A stretch of DNA of 64,000 nt from Carettochelys insculpta (Eukaryota; Chordata; Testudines; Carettochelyidae): positions 268,809,798 to 268,873,797 of the forward strand of contig NC_134138.1 in assembly GCF_033958435.1 (NCBI RefSeq). Direction: 5' to 3'. Both the position numbers and the translations under genes were made by a program. The notes below the pieces were generated by a model. That model saw nothing but the letters and a program-made list of their open reading frames with translations, searched no databases and was not told where the DNA came from. Shown here piece after piece: positions 32,063-43,259 of the stretch. Numbering within the stretch: the stretch's first letter is position 1; the number at the start of each line of letters is the position of its first letter.

Positions 32063-32479
32063 GGCCATGTTTACACTAGCACCCCCCCTTTCGAAAAGAG
32101 GATGCTAATGAGACACTTTGGGATACGCTAATGAGGCACTTCCGTGAATATGCAGTGCCTCATTAGCATAATGACGTCCACAGCACTTTGAAAGTGCTGC
32201 TTTCAATCGTGCATGGTTCATCTACATGGGGTCCTTTTGGAAAGGACCTTACACACTTCGAAGTCCCCTTGTTCCTATGTCGATGTGTGCAGGGGCCTTT
32301 TGAAAAGGACCCCGTGTAGATGAGCCATGTGCAATTGAAAGTGGCACTTTTGAAGTGCCGTGGCTGTCATTATGCTAATGAGGTGCTGAATATTCATAGC
32401 AGCACCTCATTAGCATATCCCGAGATGTCTCATTAGCATCCCCCTTTCGAAAGGGGGGGGTGCTAGTGTAAACATAGCC
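32063..32479. mobile_element. 417-bp foldback MITE, TAA target shared with its neighbour
   Basis: The ends are GGCCATGTTTACACTAGCAC and, reverse-complemented, GGCTATGTTTACACTAGCAC. TAA lies at 32060-32062 and 32480-32482. The two halves are extended inverted repeats: 'CTAATGAGACACTTTGGGAT' against 'ATCCCGAGATGTCTCATTAG', and 'GGGGTCCTTTTGGAAAGGAC' against 'GGCCTTTTGAAAAGGACCCC'. The left TAA is also the right target duplication of the element at 31202-32059. No coding content. Confidence 0.85.
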
Positions 32480-33149
32480 TAAGTGTGTGTTACTTTAGTG
32501 TGGTTTTAGGATCACTGTGAGCTCACAGCCTGTAACAAGAAATTAATTCTGAGGTCTGAACAGAGGTTCCACCCTCCTGACCAGAAAGCATCACAGCTAA
32601 GAATATGGAAGGGTTGGGTGGAACTAAGCCTCAGACAACAGTTCACTGGCAAAGCAGCTGACTGAGCAGGTGAGCAGTCCTGGCCACACATGAAACTTGG
32701 AACTGGAGGTGTTCAGTAGGTATTGCTGCCCGTTTGGAAATGGTCTGGTCAACAAAAAAAAGCACAGTTGGTGACCATTACCCAACCATGGTATTGGACA
32801 TACTGCAGCTGCTCTTGTGTCAGGAAGTGGAAATGTTTGTGCAAATTAATTATAAAGCATTGATCCTATTAAAATGTGTTGTCCTCCCATCTTGCCCCCA
32901 TCTGCCAAGTCACTAAAATAATACAATCTAAGTCAGCAGGAAGGTGTTACTTCCCCTGTAGGGCCAATGCTCCACCCTGCACAGATACTTTAGGGAAAGG
33001 GAGGGTGGAGAGGTTCTTCCAGGGTTCAGAGCATTGCTATTATTTAGATTACAGTAACACCTAGACATCCCAGCTAAGAACAGTCTCCACTGTGCTGTGG
33101 TCAGAGACAGTCCCTATTCCAAATACCTTACCATTGGAACAGACAAGAC

Positions 33150-33310
33150 AGGCACAGTGTAGTTGGAAGGGATTATTATTAGGCCCACTTTGCAGATGAG
33201 GCACAGATAGATTAAGTGACCTGCTTCAGGTCACACAAGAAAATTATGCCAGTGCTTGGAAACCTGAATTCTGTTCCTGCATCACAGACCTTTCAAGGCA
33301 GTCTGTAACT
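33150..33310 (+). repeat. MIR-like SINE relic
   Basis: 'ATTATTATTAGGCCCACTTT', 'GCAGATGAGGCACAGATAGA', 'TTAAGTGACCTGCTTCAGGT' and 'CACACAAGAAAATTATGCC' match the MIR core. In 32483-33149 I recognise nothing. Confidence 0.7.
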
Positions 33311-33354
33311 CGCTGCTACTGCAGGAGCCTTTTAGAATCTCTGATGCTCGTGTA

Positions 33355-33440
33355 AACAGTAAATAAGGGGAGTAACACATCTCAGTCATTCTCTTGCCTG
33401 ACAATAAACAGCCTCAGCATGTACTTCTCTTTAGATGTTG
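33355..33440 (-). mobile_element. Small gypsy-integrase-like fragment
   Basis: On the minus strand it encodes 'YMLRLFIVRQENDWDVLLP', sharing 'RQENDWD.LLP' with the integrase fragment at 27350-27400, and the two DNA segments align ('CAGTCATTCTCTTGCCTG'). It is a second relic of the same gypsy family, and too short for more. Confidence 0.45.
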
Positions 33441-33563
33441 GTTCTCTTCCATAAGGGCTGGTGGAATTACCAACAGGGAAGGTGCCACTGGTGCTCATGG
33501 ATGTCTTCCATGGCACTTTAACAACATCTCACTGAACTGCGTTACCCTGAGTTCCTGTCTTCT

Positions 33564-33564
<1 letters not shown>

Positions 33565-33597
<33 letters not shown>
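33565..33597. repeat. (AG)n microsatellite, 33 bp
   Basis: Uninterrupted AG dinucleotides from 33565 to 33597. No other features are associated with it. Confidence 0.98.
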
Positions 33598-33600
<3 letters not shown>

Positions 33601-33695
33601 ACATTTCCCACATCTCCAAGCTTTAGGCCTAAGCACAACATTACAGAATTTAGGTTTTATGATCCAGGTTTCTTTACCTGGTGAAGAAACTCACA

Positions 33696-33740
33696 AAAAT
33701 CTCTGACTGGTGTTTACGAGGCATTTACTAGCTTGTAAAT
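33696..33740 (+). repeat. Short sequence repeated at 35316-35360
   Basis: 'AAAATCTCTGACTGGTGTTT' followed by 'ACGAGGCATTTACTAGCTTG' recurs 1.6 kb downstream as 'AAAATCTCTGGCTGGCGTTT', 'ACAAGGCATTTACTAGCGCA' in the same orientation, with a CR1/L3-like LINE between the two. Either an unnamed dispersed repeat or an old duplication. Confidence 0.6.
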
Positions 33741-33984
33741 TTCTTCATGAGGTTTGTTCTAAATGAACAAAACAAAGGCTATATTAGACCAAGAAAGTCA
33801 ACCACAGATATGCAATTCTAGCTATGCCAATTGCGCAGCTGAAATCAACTTATCTGCACTCTGCTAACTTGTCTGTCTATACGGGGGAACGTTGACAGAA
33901 GAGTTTTGCCCTTCATCACCCCTTACTACTTGCGTCTCACAAGGAGCACTTGATTTTGTCCATCCAGACTAATGAAATTTATGG

Positions 33985-34895
33985 CAAATAAATGGCAAAT
34001 TTAATGTGGATAAGTGTAAGGCAATGCATTTTGGAAAAAAATAACTCCAACTATACTTACAATATGATGGAGGCTAATTTAGCTATAACTAATCAGGAAA
34101 GAGATCTTGGAGTTATCATGGATAGTTCATTGAAAACATCCATGCAGTGTGCAGAGGCAGTCAAAAACGCAAATAGGATGGTAGGTATTATTAAAAAAGG
34201 GATAGAAAATAGGACAAGGAAGTATCTTACTGCCCTGATATAAGTCTATGGTATGCCCACATCTTGAATACTGTGTACAGATGTGGTCTCCTCACCTAAA
34301 AAAAGATATCCTGGTACTGGAAAAGGTTCAGAAAAGGGCAACTAAAATGATTAGGGGCTTGGAACAGGTCCCATATGAGGAGAGGTGAAAAAGATTAGGA
34401 CTTTTGAACTTAGAAAAGAGGAGACTGAGCAGGGATATGATAGAGGTATATAAAATTATGAGAGGCGTGGAGAGGGTGAATAAGGAGAAGTTATATACTT
34501 GTGACCATAATACAAGAACTAGAGGACACCAAATGAAATTAATGGGCAGCAGGTTTAAAACTAATAAAAGAACGTTTTTCACTCAGTGCATAGTTAATCT
34601 GTGGAACTCCTTGCCAGAGGAGACTGTGAAGCTAGGACTATAACAGAATTTAAGAAAGAGCTAGATAAATTCATGGAGTTTAAGTCCATAAAAGGCTATG
34701 AGCCAAGGGTGGGAATGGTGTCCCTGGCCTCTGATTGTCAGAGGCTGGAGATGGATGGCAGGAGACAAATCGCTTGATCGTTGTCTTGATCCACCCCCTG
34801 TGGGGCACCTGGCACTGGTCACTATTGGCAGACAGGCTGCTGGGCTGGATGGACCTTTGGTCTGACCCAGTATTGCCGCTCTTATGACTAGAAGC
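33985..34895 (+). mobile_element. CR1/L3-like LINE 3' part, distinct from the other CR1 copies
   Basis: Frame 33992-34243 encodes 'NYTYNMMEANLAITNQERDL', 'GVIMDSSLKTSMQCAEAVKN' and 'ANRMVGIIKKGIENRTRKYL', the post-RT region (family pattern 'ERDLGV..D..LK.S.QC..A...AN..LG.I.....'). After a frame change, 34404-34643 encodes 'NLEKRRLSRDMIEVYKIMRG', 'NTRTRGHQMKLMGSRFKTNK' and 'VVNLWNSLPEE'-type residues (CIVNLWNSLPEE here). The 3' end reads 'GGGCTGGATGGACCTTTGGT', 'CTGACCCAGTATTGCCGCTC' then TTATGAC. 'RDMIEVYKIM' and that 3' end distinguish it from the 'GDLI.AF.YLKG' CR1 copies. Stops and shifts mark it as dead. Confidence 0.88.
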
Positions 34896-35254
34896 ACAAA
34901 ATCAAACCCCAGAAGCTCAGCCCTGAGCAGGTCAATCTTCCTGGTAGTGTAGCTAAGCCCAAACACAAACAAACCAAACCCCTATAAGGGTGAGTGAGTG
35001 GCAGTTCTCCGGCTGAAAAGTTCTGGTTTCAAATGGAAAAAGCATGCTTAGCACCTGTGTTGTGATGAGGCCCATGCTTTGGGGTGTGGGAGCCTGGATC
35101 CCATTTTCAGGCTTACCTCTGGTGAGAGGATGTGACAAAGCCAGGAAATTCAAAGTTAAGGTTGGCACTACACTTATCTCAGCAGGAACACAAAGAGTGT
35201 GATTGGTAAGAAACAGCTGTGCTTGGAATTTCCTGGCTGTTGGTAGGCAAACAG

Positions 35255-35300
35255 CAAAGGTCCAGATCCTCAGCTGGTGTAAATCAGGGTGGCTTCTTTT
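35255..35300 (+). repeat. Amniote SINE fragment (CCAGATCCTCAGCTGGTGTAAATC)
   Basis: 'GTCCAGATCCTCAGCTGGTG' followed by 'TAAATCAGGGTGGCTTC' is a phrase I recognise from dispersed repeats in many amniotes. Only this fragment is present. In 35361-36350 I see no features except homopolymers at 36107-36126. Confidence 0.5.
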
Positions 35301-36964
35301 GTGTTTTAAGAAGAAAAATCTCTGGCTGGCGTTTACAAGGCATTTACTAGCGCATAAATATTCCCTGGCATATCAATTTGTATTTTGAGACTTTTAAAAC
35401 CCTCATCATTCTAATATTTTCCATCTCACCTTGCAATTGCAATACTTTAATGTGAATATAAAATGCACATAATGTTTACCATTAGCATGTGTTACTGTAA
35501 CAACACATTAAATACCTTGCCTAACTACAATATCTTGTATTTGTCCAAACCGAGTATCTGTCTATTACAAGGTCTTTCTGATACAGCTCTAGACGGAGTT
35601 CAGGTCATGAGATCCTGACCTCGGTGTGTTTTTACTCCCTTCCTCTCATGAATTAACTTCTGAACGATTGACTCGCCCCTAAATGCATAGCAGAGTTCAG
35701 CCACATTTTACATGCAGGCGTCTACATCCTGTGTCTCAACCATTGCGAACCCCAAGGACGAATAAATGCTTCAGCCTCAGCCATAAAAGTGACATGTTGC
35801 AAAATGAACAAAACGACTTTAGTAACTTACAAGAGAGATAACATCAAGTCTGTAATGAGCTGGAACTGAAAGTCAGCCTGTCCCTTCTCTCTGCTTGCTG
35901 TAGCTGGAATAGTAGGGGGCAGATCATACCCCTACCTGGCTACAGTGCTTCCTTTCTGTCTACACTGTCTCAAGTCTTGCCTTCATTTTTAACTCTTTGG
36001 ATTGAGATGGACTCCCTAAGCAGTAGTGAAAACTGCAAGTGTTTGGAAGTCCTGAGTCAAGTCCCCAAAATCAGAAGATTGGCTTAGAAAAAAAAACTGT
36101 AGGGTTGTTTTTTTTTGTTTTTTTTCAAATCTTCTAGTTTTTGAGCCTATAGTAAGGTGACTCTGTTTCCCTAAGCTGAGTATGGGACAGCTGGTAAAAT
36201 TACTTGTACTCAAGTGAGTTCAATGGCAATCAGTCAAAACTATGCGGTTCAAAGGTTCCAAGTAACATCAAGTTCCCGTTAAAAAGAAATATTGCATAGC
36301 TGGAGTCTTTCATTTACCTTCTTATCTTTCCAGCTTGCCCAAGGAGAGGTGACACACACACACACACTCCCGTACACCCCTCTCACAGGAATGGCGGGTG
36401 ACTGATTGGCATGACCCAAACCATCCCTCTCTGGTGCTCTCCATCATTAGACACACGAGCAGAGGAGTGACAAGGGCAGGGAAATCCCACAGCATCAGTG
36501 AGACAGACTGGATACTGCTGCCTGTTTGAGGGGCCACGTTTTAAAAGGATGTTGAAAAGAGTCCAATGGTTTGAGGGCACTGGATGTAAGTGATCTCTGG
36601 CTTTGGCTTCCTGATGCCAGGCGCAGGCAGGTTGGCACCGATAGGCCATAGGACCTGCTGCTGCAGGGGCTGTGGGTGGGTTGGGAAGGCGGAGTCAGAG
36701 CAGGGAATGAGAGAGACTTGAGTTAAGTTTATCTTCTCCTGGGTCAGTGAAGAAACCCAAACCATGAAAAGTGACACTGACAGAACCCAGGCAATGGGAC
36801 CCCTGAAGAAATGGGCCACCTCCTACCTGAGCTTTGCCCCCTTGGGTAATGGGAATTCAGTTGAAACTCACCATATCCTCTGAGACTGGCCCTAACTGGA
36901 GGATGAGTCTGTCTCTCTCCTGCTCTTCATATTCATTTAGGATCAACTCCCCTCTCCAGGCACC

Positions 36965-37020
36965 ACAGAACCATAGAATTGTAGGGCTGGAAGGGGCCTC
37001 AGGAGGCTAACGAGTCCACC
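36965..37020 (-). mobile_element. CR1 3'-terminal fragment
   Basis: 'AGAACCATAGAATTGTAGGG', 'CTGGAAGGGGCCTCAGGAGG' and 'CTAACGAGTCCACC' is the antisense CR1 terminus. A 9-unit CA tract at 36354-36366 lies just upstream. Confidence 0.8.
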
Positions 37021-37372
37021 AAGAATACCCATCCACTGAAGGGAGCCCTGCTATTCTGTGGGACCTGGGATGCAGCCCAGTGGGAATGGAAGAATACAAC
37101 CACCACACCCACATGGAAATCAGAGCATAAGAAGCTTCTGAGGAACAGCTATCACAGGGACATGAAGTTAGGAGTTCCTCCTACAATGGGTTGGGGGGGG
37201 TCTGGCACTGGAGGTCACTAGAGAGGAAGGTGAGTCCATCCCAGACTACCAGTTGCCATTAATTCTCCCTGACACCGGGGGGGCACGAAGTCTCTTGCAC
37301 ACCTTTGTTCTCTCGAGACAGCAGGACATTGTGGCTCTGGCGATGTGTCAGCTCTCTTCCATCTGATGCTGT

Positions 37373-37642
37373 CACCCCATGCCTGAGGCTCTGCAGGGGC
37401 TGTACATCTTACCTGCCTCTGACCCAATGTATAGCCCCACACTGGTCCAGGAGAGGTTAGAAAGGAGGCCTGGGCCACTGCGATCTCACCCCACAACCCC
37501 TGCAGAACTTGCTCCAGCTGGAGGAAGAGTTTCAAAGTGAACCCATCATGGGGTGTCCATGCCCACACAAGCTCAGAAACCAAAGGGTTAAGCCCAGCAC
37601 TGCCCCTGCAGAGCCTCAGGCACGGGGTGACAGCAGCTGGGA
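37373..37642. repeat. Inverted repeat pair within GC-rich DNA
   Basis: 'GATGCTGTCACCCCATGCCT' plus 'GAGGCTCTGCAGGGGCTG' at 37373-37410 pairs with 'CCCCTGCAGAGCCTCAGGCA' plus 'CGGGGTGACAGCAGC' at 37602-37636, with a ~190-bp loop. Arms of ~38 bp differ at about two positions. A 232-codon minus-strand frame (37218-37916) and a 147-codon frame (37730-38173) cross the region without recognisable domains and are not called. Through 38905 I see nothing else. Confidence 0.55.
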
Positions 37643-38905
37643 AGAGCACAGAGGTGGGAAGCAGGCTGGCAGGTCCACTGAAGACAAGTGAGCAGGCAGG
37701 AGAGAAAGGAACTCTCATCAGCAGATTGCTCAAGAGCCATCCAAGGACAGCCCTCGGCAAGGGGCAAAGAGGCCGAAAGACCAAACCCCCAATGGGCCTG
37801 AGCACTGGGTGACGTTCCCAATTGTTAGACACAAGGAGTGGGACTGACAGCCCCACCGATGATAGACACATCCGCCCCGCTTTGGCCAGGGCATGTACCT
37901 TTGTACTGACGCACAACCTCCCTGAGCCGGACAGCTTCCAAAGGGGAGAGAAGGAGCCGTGACCTGGGGAGACGCTGAAGAAGGTGCAGCAGGAGTCCTG
38001 ACCGGAGGAGAGATTCTGCCTGCGGCAGATGTCCCACGCGTGAGAGCAGGGCCCAGCCTTTGCCTAAGGGTACAGAGCCTTTTGCTCCAGCATCTGGAGG
38101 GTCCTGGGTGAGGCATGCGGCCATATGCCCAGTGGACAGGAAGGGCCCAGATCCCACCCCAACCCCATATCATGGAGGGGACTCAGACCCTTTTGCCCTC
38201 CATTGGGGAACAGGAGAGGAGTAGAGAAATGATAAACCTGGAACTTTCCACGGGAACCAGATAGGGGCTTCAGACCCTTTATTAAGCAGTGATGATGCAC
38301 ATTGTGTCACACTCTGTGAATCTGGAACTCAACTGGTGAACTGGTTGTAGGGTCAAGGCCGCATAACCCCATCATTCAGCCTGGTTTATCCCAGGCCTCC
38401 CCTTATCCCTGGGAGCCCCTGCTGGCTTTGTGTCAGGAAAAGACGCTGAAATGTCAGATCCAGGAATACGGTGACAACAGCGGGGCCCAAATGTAAAAAT
38501 GTTAACAGGAGAGGGTTTGTTGTTGCTGCCGAGCTTGAATGAAAATAGCTGTCTGAGTAGCAGGGATCATTCAAGGTTATAAACAGGGCCAGAGCAGTTG
38601 ATGATGAAATCCCATGTACAGGGTAGAGAAATGACGTGTTTGGAGTGTGGGTGCCACTCCTCCCACATGAATCTACTGAAGACGCTAAAAGACCAAGCGG
38701 GCCTCCTCATCATGCCTTTTTCCACCAGAACCTGAGCTCAGGCTGCCAGTGCCCTTAATTCATGATGTTGGAAAGAAAAAAAGCAGAAAATACAATGACT
38801 TGAGAAACCCCGCCCCTTGGCATTTGTAGCATCACCAGAACATTCCAATGGAGTCTGCCCTCAAGTGCAGAGCATTATGGGGAAAAAGGTCCCTGAGAAT
38901 CTGAC

Positions 38906-39356
38906 TAGGGCCCTACCAATTTCACAGCCATGAAAAATGCACCATGGACTGTGAAATCTGATTTCCCCATGTTGCTAAGAGCCTGGGGCACCCAGCTGCT
39001 AGTCTGTCCAGGCTGGGGAGGGACAGGAGTCGTCCTTCCACTACATGGTCACTCTTGGTGGGGAAGATCAGAGCCACCTTGAGTGGCAGTGAAGAAATGA
39101 AGGTGGCACCTACTTCAGCCCTGCACTGAAGGCAGCACAAAATTGAAGGTGGCATTCTTGGGATCCCCTACCTCCCACAGCAACTTTGCTAACTCACATT
39201 CACCACCACCAGGCATAATCCTATTTTGTTTCCAGACCTGCAAGATTAGAACACCATGCGAGTTCAAATGTAAACATGTGAAATCATGCACTTGATCAAT
39301 TTGGAAAACCTCTGGCAGTGAAATTGATGGGACTGCGTGATGCATTTCATAGGGCT
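38906..39356. mobile_element. Inverted-repeat DNA element with AGGGCCCTA-type end
   Basis: The left end 'AGGGCCCTACCAATTTCACA' with a following hairpin ('GCCATGAAAAATGCACCATG', 'GACTGTGAAATCTG') is a terminal sequence I recognise from turtle DNA elements. The right side 'GCATTTCATAGGGCTC' is a weaker inverse. It may instead be the outer left end of the larger structure at 39376-42240; the sequence does not settle this. Confidence 0.45.
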
Positions 39357-39375
39357 CTTTCTATGACCTATTCAG

Positions 39376-42097
39376 TGGAAGTTGTGGGAAACAGCCTGCC
39401 AGAAACTTGTGGCAATGTTGGACCTTAGGGTCATTGGGGAATCTCCAAGTGCAGCCTTTCCCCAACTGGGGCTCCCAACCCAAAAGGGTAGTGTAGGGGG
39501 GAAGTGAGTGGGGTCACTATCTGCACAGGTTTTCCCAGCCACAACGTCTTTTTCGGTCCTTAAATCTTCCTCTGGCCCGATTTTGGAAATATTAAAAAAG
39601 TCTGTGATTTTTTCTGGCTTTCCAAATTGGGTGGCTGGAGAGCAGTGGCCAGTCTGGGCACCTAGTTCGGATGGCAGCGCCACTGACAGCAGCAGCACAG
39701 AAGGCAGGGTGGCATGGTATGGTATCACCACTCACTCTTCTGCACTGCTGCTGGTTGTGGCACTGCCTTTAGATCAGGGCTGCAACAGAGCAGGCCACCC
39801 AGCTCAGAAGTCAGTGCCACCACTAGCAACAGCACAGAAGGAAGGTTGGAATGGAAGAGTATCACCTTCCTTCTGCACTGCTGCTGCTGGTGGGGCTGCC
39901 CACTGAGCTGGGTGTCCTGAGAGCAGCGGCCCCTGGCCAGGAGCCCGGCTCAGATGCTAGTGTCACAGCTAGAAGCAGAGCAGAAGGAAGGGTGGCATGG
40001 TCTGGTAGTGCCACTCTTATTTCTGTGCCATTGCTGGCAGTGGCACTGGCTTCCCAGTTGGGTGTTGTGTGAACAACCATTACTCCCTGACCACGATGTC
40101 AGTTCTGCTACCAAACAGCAGTGCAGAAGGCCGTTCTGTCTGGCAGGGTATTGCAGCATTTCCTTCTGCACTGCCTTCCAAACAGGGTGGTCAAAGAGCG
40201 GGTGCCACTGGCCAGGTACCCACCTCAGAAGGCAGTGCCCCCGCCAGCAGAAGTGAAAAAGGAGGGGGTGTCATTGATCATTATTGCCACTCTTTCTTCT
40301 GCACCACTGCTGGCAGCAGCTCTGCCTTTCGAGCTGGGCAGATGGAAAGTTAGTGCTGTCACCGGTAGCAGTGTAAAAGGGTGGCCTGGTGTGGTATTGC
40401 CTCACTTTCCTCCGTGCCACTGCTGCCACCAGCTGCAGTGCAGAAGGAAGTTGGTCTGCTACTGCCACACTTCCTTCTGGGCCACTGGTGGGGGCAGCAC
40501 TGATGTGGACACTGAGGGGCTGGAAAGTGGCCGCTGCTGGTAGAACACCAGCTCGGAAGGCAATGCCACCACTACCAGCAGCAGCACAGAAGGAAGGGTG
40601 GCCTGGTAAGTTATTGTCATTTTTCCTTGAACATTGCTGCAAGTGGTGGTCCTGCCTTTGGAGCCAGGCAGCCACAAAGCAATGGGCTCGGGTCAAGTGC
40701 CCAGCTCAGATGGCAGTACTACTGCTAGCAACAGCACAGAAGGAAGGGTGGTGTGGTCTGGTATTGCCACTCTTCCTTCTGTGCTGCTGATGGTGGTGGT
40801 GCTGCCTTTGAATTTTGGTGGCAGCAGAGCAGCAGCTGCTGACAGGTCACCCAGCTCAGAAGTCAAGGCCACTTCTTGCAGCTGTGCAGCACAGAAGGAA
40901 GGTTGGAATGATATGGTATTTCCTCCCTTCTTTCTGCACTGCTGCTGCTGGTGGGTGTCCAGAAAATAGGTGCTACTGGCCAGATGCCTATCTCAGAAGG
41001 CAATAACACTGCCAGCAGCAGTGCAAAAGGAAGGGTGTTATTGAATGGTACCGACACTCTTCTTTCTGCACCACTGCTAGTGGCAGCTCTTATCTTTCAA
41101 GCCGGGCAGTCAGAAATGCAGCACCGTCATGAGCAGCAGTGGAGAAGGGTGGCCTGGTGTGGCATTGTCCAGCTCTGTCTTCTACTCTGGGTCACTGGAA
41201 AGGCAGTGCCAGCACCAGCAGCAGCAGAAAAGGAAGGGTGGCATGTCATGGTATTGCCATCCTTCTATCTGTGCTGCTGCTGGCAGTGGCTCTAACTTCT
41301 AAGCTGGGCAGCAAGAACGGGCAGGTGCAAGTCTGTCTGCCACCAGCAGGTCTGCTACTGCCACCTTCCAGCAGATCAATGAGAGAGTGGTGGCTGCTGG
41401 CAGGACACCCAGCTCAGAAGCCAATGCTGCCAACAGCAGCAGCACAGAAGGAAGGGTGATGTGGCATGTTAATTGCTACTTTTCCTTCTTCACTGCTGCT
41501 GCTGGTGGTACTGCCTTCTGAGGTGGGTGGCCACAAAACAGTAACATCTGCGGAGGTGCCCAGCTCGGATGACAGCACTGCTGTTAGCAGCAGCACAGAA
41601 GGAAGGGTTGAGTGGCGTGGTATTGCCACTCTTCCTTCTGTGCTGTTGCTTGTGGCATCTCTGCCTTCTAAGCTGGGTAGCCAGAGAGAGCAGGAGCCCA
41701 GCTTTGAAGTCATTGCCACCACCAGCAGCAGCCCAGAAGGAAGTGTAGAAAGCTATAGTATTGCCATCCTTCCTTCTGGGCTGCTGCTGGCCCTGGCAAT
41801 GCTTTCCAGACTGGGCAGCTGAGAGCAGCTGCCACCAGCCCCCAGCTGTGAAAGCAAGGAAAAATCATGAACATTTTTCGAATTTCCAAAGTCCACCTGG
41901 ATGGAGATCAGAGGACTAAAGAAGATGTCATAGATGGGAAAACCCCAACATATGGTGACCCAAAAAGTGACAGTCCTGCACTCACCCTTTTGCGGTGGGA
42001 CCCCCAGTCTCAGAAATACTGCACTAGGGGATTCATCTACAACTTTGAGGTCCAGCATGGCCAGTAATTCTTGGCAGACCTTTTCCCACAACTTCCA
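39376..42097. mobile_element. 2.7-kb long-inverted-repeat structure with a central palindromic array
   Basis: The left arm (39376-39650) and right arm (41820-42097) are diverged inverted repeats about 275 bp long. Matching pairs include 'TGGAAGTTGTGGGAAA' against 'TTTTCCCACAACTTCCA', 'GGGGCTCCCAACCCAAAAGG' against 'TTTTGCGGTGGGACCCCCAG', and 'GATTTTGGAAATATT' against 'CGAATTTCCAAAGTCC'. Between them (39650-41820) about 16 copies of a roughly 140-150 bp unit are arranged in tandem. Each unit is itself close to a palindrome. Many frames of 100-140 codons are open on both strands only because of this symmetry. No transposase is present. The terminal target duplication was not found. Confidence 0.8.
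39650..41820. repeat. Tandem array of dyad-symmetric units, period about 140-150 bp
   Basis: The unit is built from 'AGCAGCAGCACAGAAGGAAG' plus 'GGTGGCATGGTATTGCCAC' plus 'TCTTCCTTCTGTGCTGCTGC', i.e. a stem with its centre at TGGTAT, then 'ACTGCCTTCTGAGCTGGGTG' and 'GCCCAGCTCAGAAGGCAGTG', a second stem with its centre in a GAGCAGCAGCTGCTGGCC segment. Occurrences of the CAGAAGGAAG motif start near 39692, 39830, 39974, 40120, 40247, 40367, 40436, 40582, 40733, 40886, 41020, 41134, 41223, 41441, 41595 and 41735. Two alternating dyad axes mean the array equals a ~70-bp unit repeated in alternating orientation. Confidence 0.85.
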
Positions 42098-42240
42098 TGG
42101 AAGTGGTTGTAGATTCTCAGGGAAATATTTCACATTTCAAATATCCGTCTGGATGGAGAGTGGAGGACCAAAAAGGACACCATGCACCAGGAAAGCCCAG
42201 ATGTGCCTGACAAACATCAGCATCCTTTTCATAAAGTGAC
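42098..42240. repeat. Partial second copy of the right-arm sequence
   Basis: 'CACATTTCAAATATCCGTCT', 'GGATGGAGAGTGGAGGACCA', 'AAAAGGACACCATGCACC' and 'AGGAAAGCCC' repeats the inner right arm at 41870-41945 ('GAATTTCCAAAGTCCACCTG', 'GATGGAGATCAGAGGACTAA', 'AGAAGATGTCATAGATGG', 'GAAAACCC') in the same orientation. It extends the right side beyond the left arm. An A14 run lies at 42487-42500. In 42501-43259 I recognise nothing. Confidence 0.6.
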
Positions 42241-43259
42241 CATGTACTTTTTTGTACAAAGAGACCTGTTACTTACCCAGGAGCAAATAGGTTGTATCTA
42301 CATCCCACTTGTATCAGCTAGAATTTATACAAACTTCCCCTAAATTTGTTGTCTCCTGCTGCCTGCTGCCTCCTCCTTAATTTCACGGAATAGCAAAAAT
42401 GAAACTTAGCCTCTGAGAGTTGCACTGTCAATGCCAAAATCTTTGTCCTGGGAGAACAGCCAAGGCAGGAGGACCAACCTCAGGAGCCAAAAAAAAAAAA
42501 AAATCAATGAGATGAAAGAGAAAAAAACAATTAATTTGTTGTCTTTTAATGTGTTGTTGCCTTCTGGGCCTTAAGGACACACGCAGGTCACGCTTTCGGC
42601 ATTTTCTCTCCAAACCTGAGGGCTTGAAACACTTCTTACATGAAAGCTGCTGGTGTGTTGACACTCCATAGGTGACATGTAATTGGCCACTGCTAGCCCC
42701 CACTCGCTAACCACTGCAGCAAGCCACTGCTGTTGGCCGAAAATGGGACAAAAGCCCTAAAAATGCCTCTGTTATTCAAGTCAGTGAAAGCTGTTCTCGT
42801 ACTAAATGTTTGTCTGAGCGGAGTGCTTCAGAGGCTGGAGTCTGAACACCTACAAGACAAGGAAGTAATTTCCCTTAGAACCAGAGGTCAAGGGGAAAGT
42901 GTAGTTTAAGAGCTGCTGAAGACATTTTCTTTAATCTGTGAAGGTTCCTTGGCAGAAGCATCAACTAGCTTCACATGTCCCTGAGGCGCCCTAGCCTGGC
43001 CAATATGTGCTTTTTCAGTCTGAGTGATGGCCAGCGGTGTTAAGCAGTTCAGCTGTGTTGCTGGTCCTTAAGTGATCTCTGAAAAGTGAAAAATAAAAAA
43101 GCACAGGCAGCCTGTTGCTTTAATAAATATTCACTGGCCCAATGAACCATGTTTTCCATCCTTGCCAGGGAGAAGTCCCAGGGCCAAATACCTGTTCTGC
43201 ATCTTGCGTAACCTCACAATAGCCTGAGGTTAACAGAGCGGAGCTGAACTCCTATGTGC

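Noticed and set aside
33565..33597. AG repeat as a regulatory (GAGA-type) element
   Set aside because: A plain microsatellite with no promoter or gene nearby to support a regulatory role.
37218..37916. 232-codon minus-strand open frame, the longest single frame outside the Harbinger region
   Set aside because: GC-rich DNA with overlapping frames on both strands, no domain, no repeat of motif, no splice-like context that I can support.
38906..39356. Separate hAT element with clear TSD
   Set aside because: The right end is only weakly inverse to the left and no target duplication was found, so superfamily and borders are left open.
39650..41820. Possible CRISPR array
   Set aside because: Units are ~140 bp, internally palindromic and with no unique spacers; the window is vertebrate DNA.
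39508..41822. Many 100-140 codon frames on both strands
   Set aside because: They are produced by the palindromic tandem array; both strands are open for the same reason, and there is no conserved start or protein motif.
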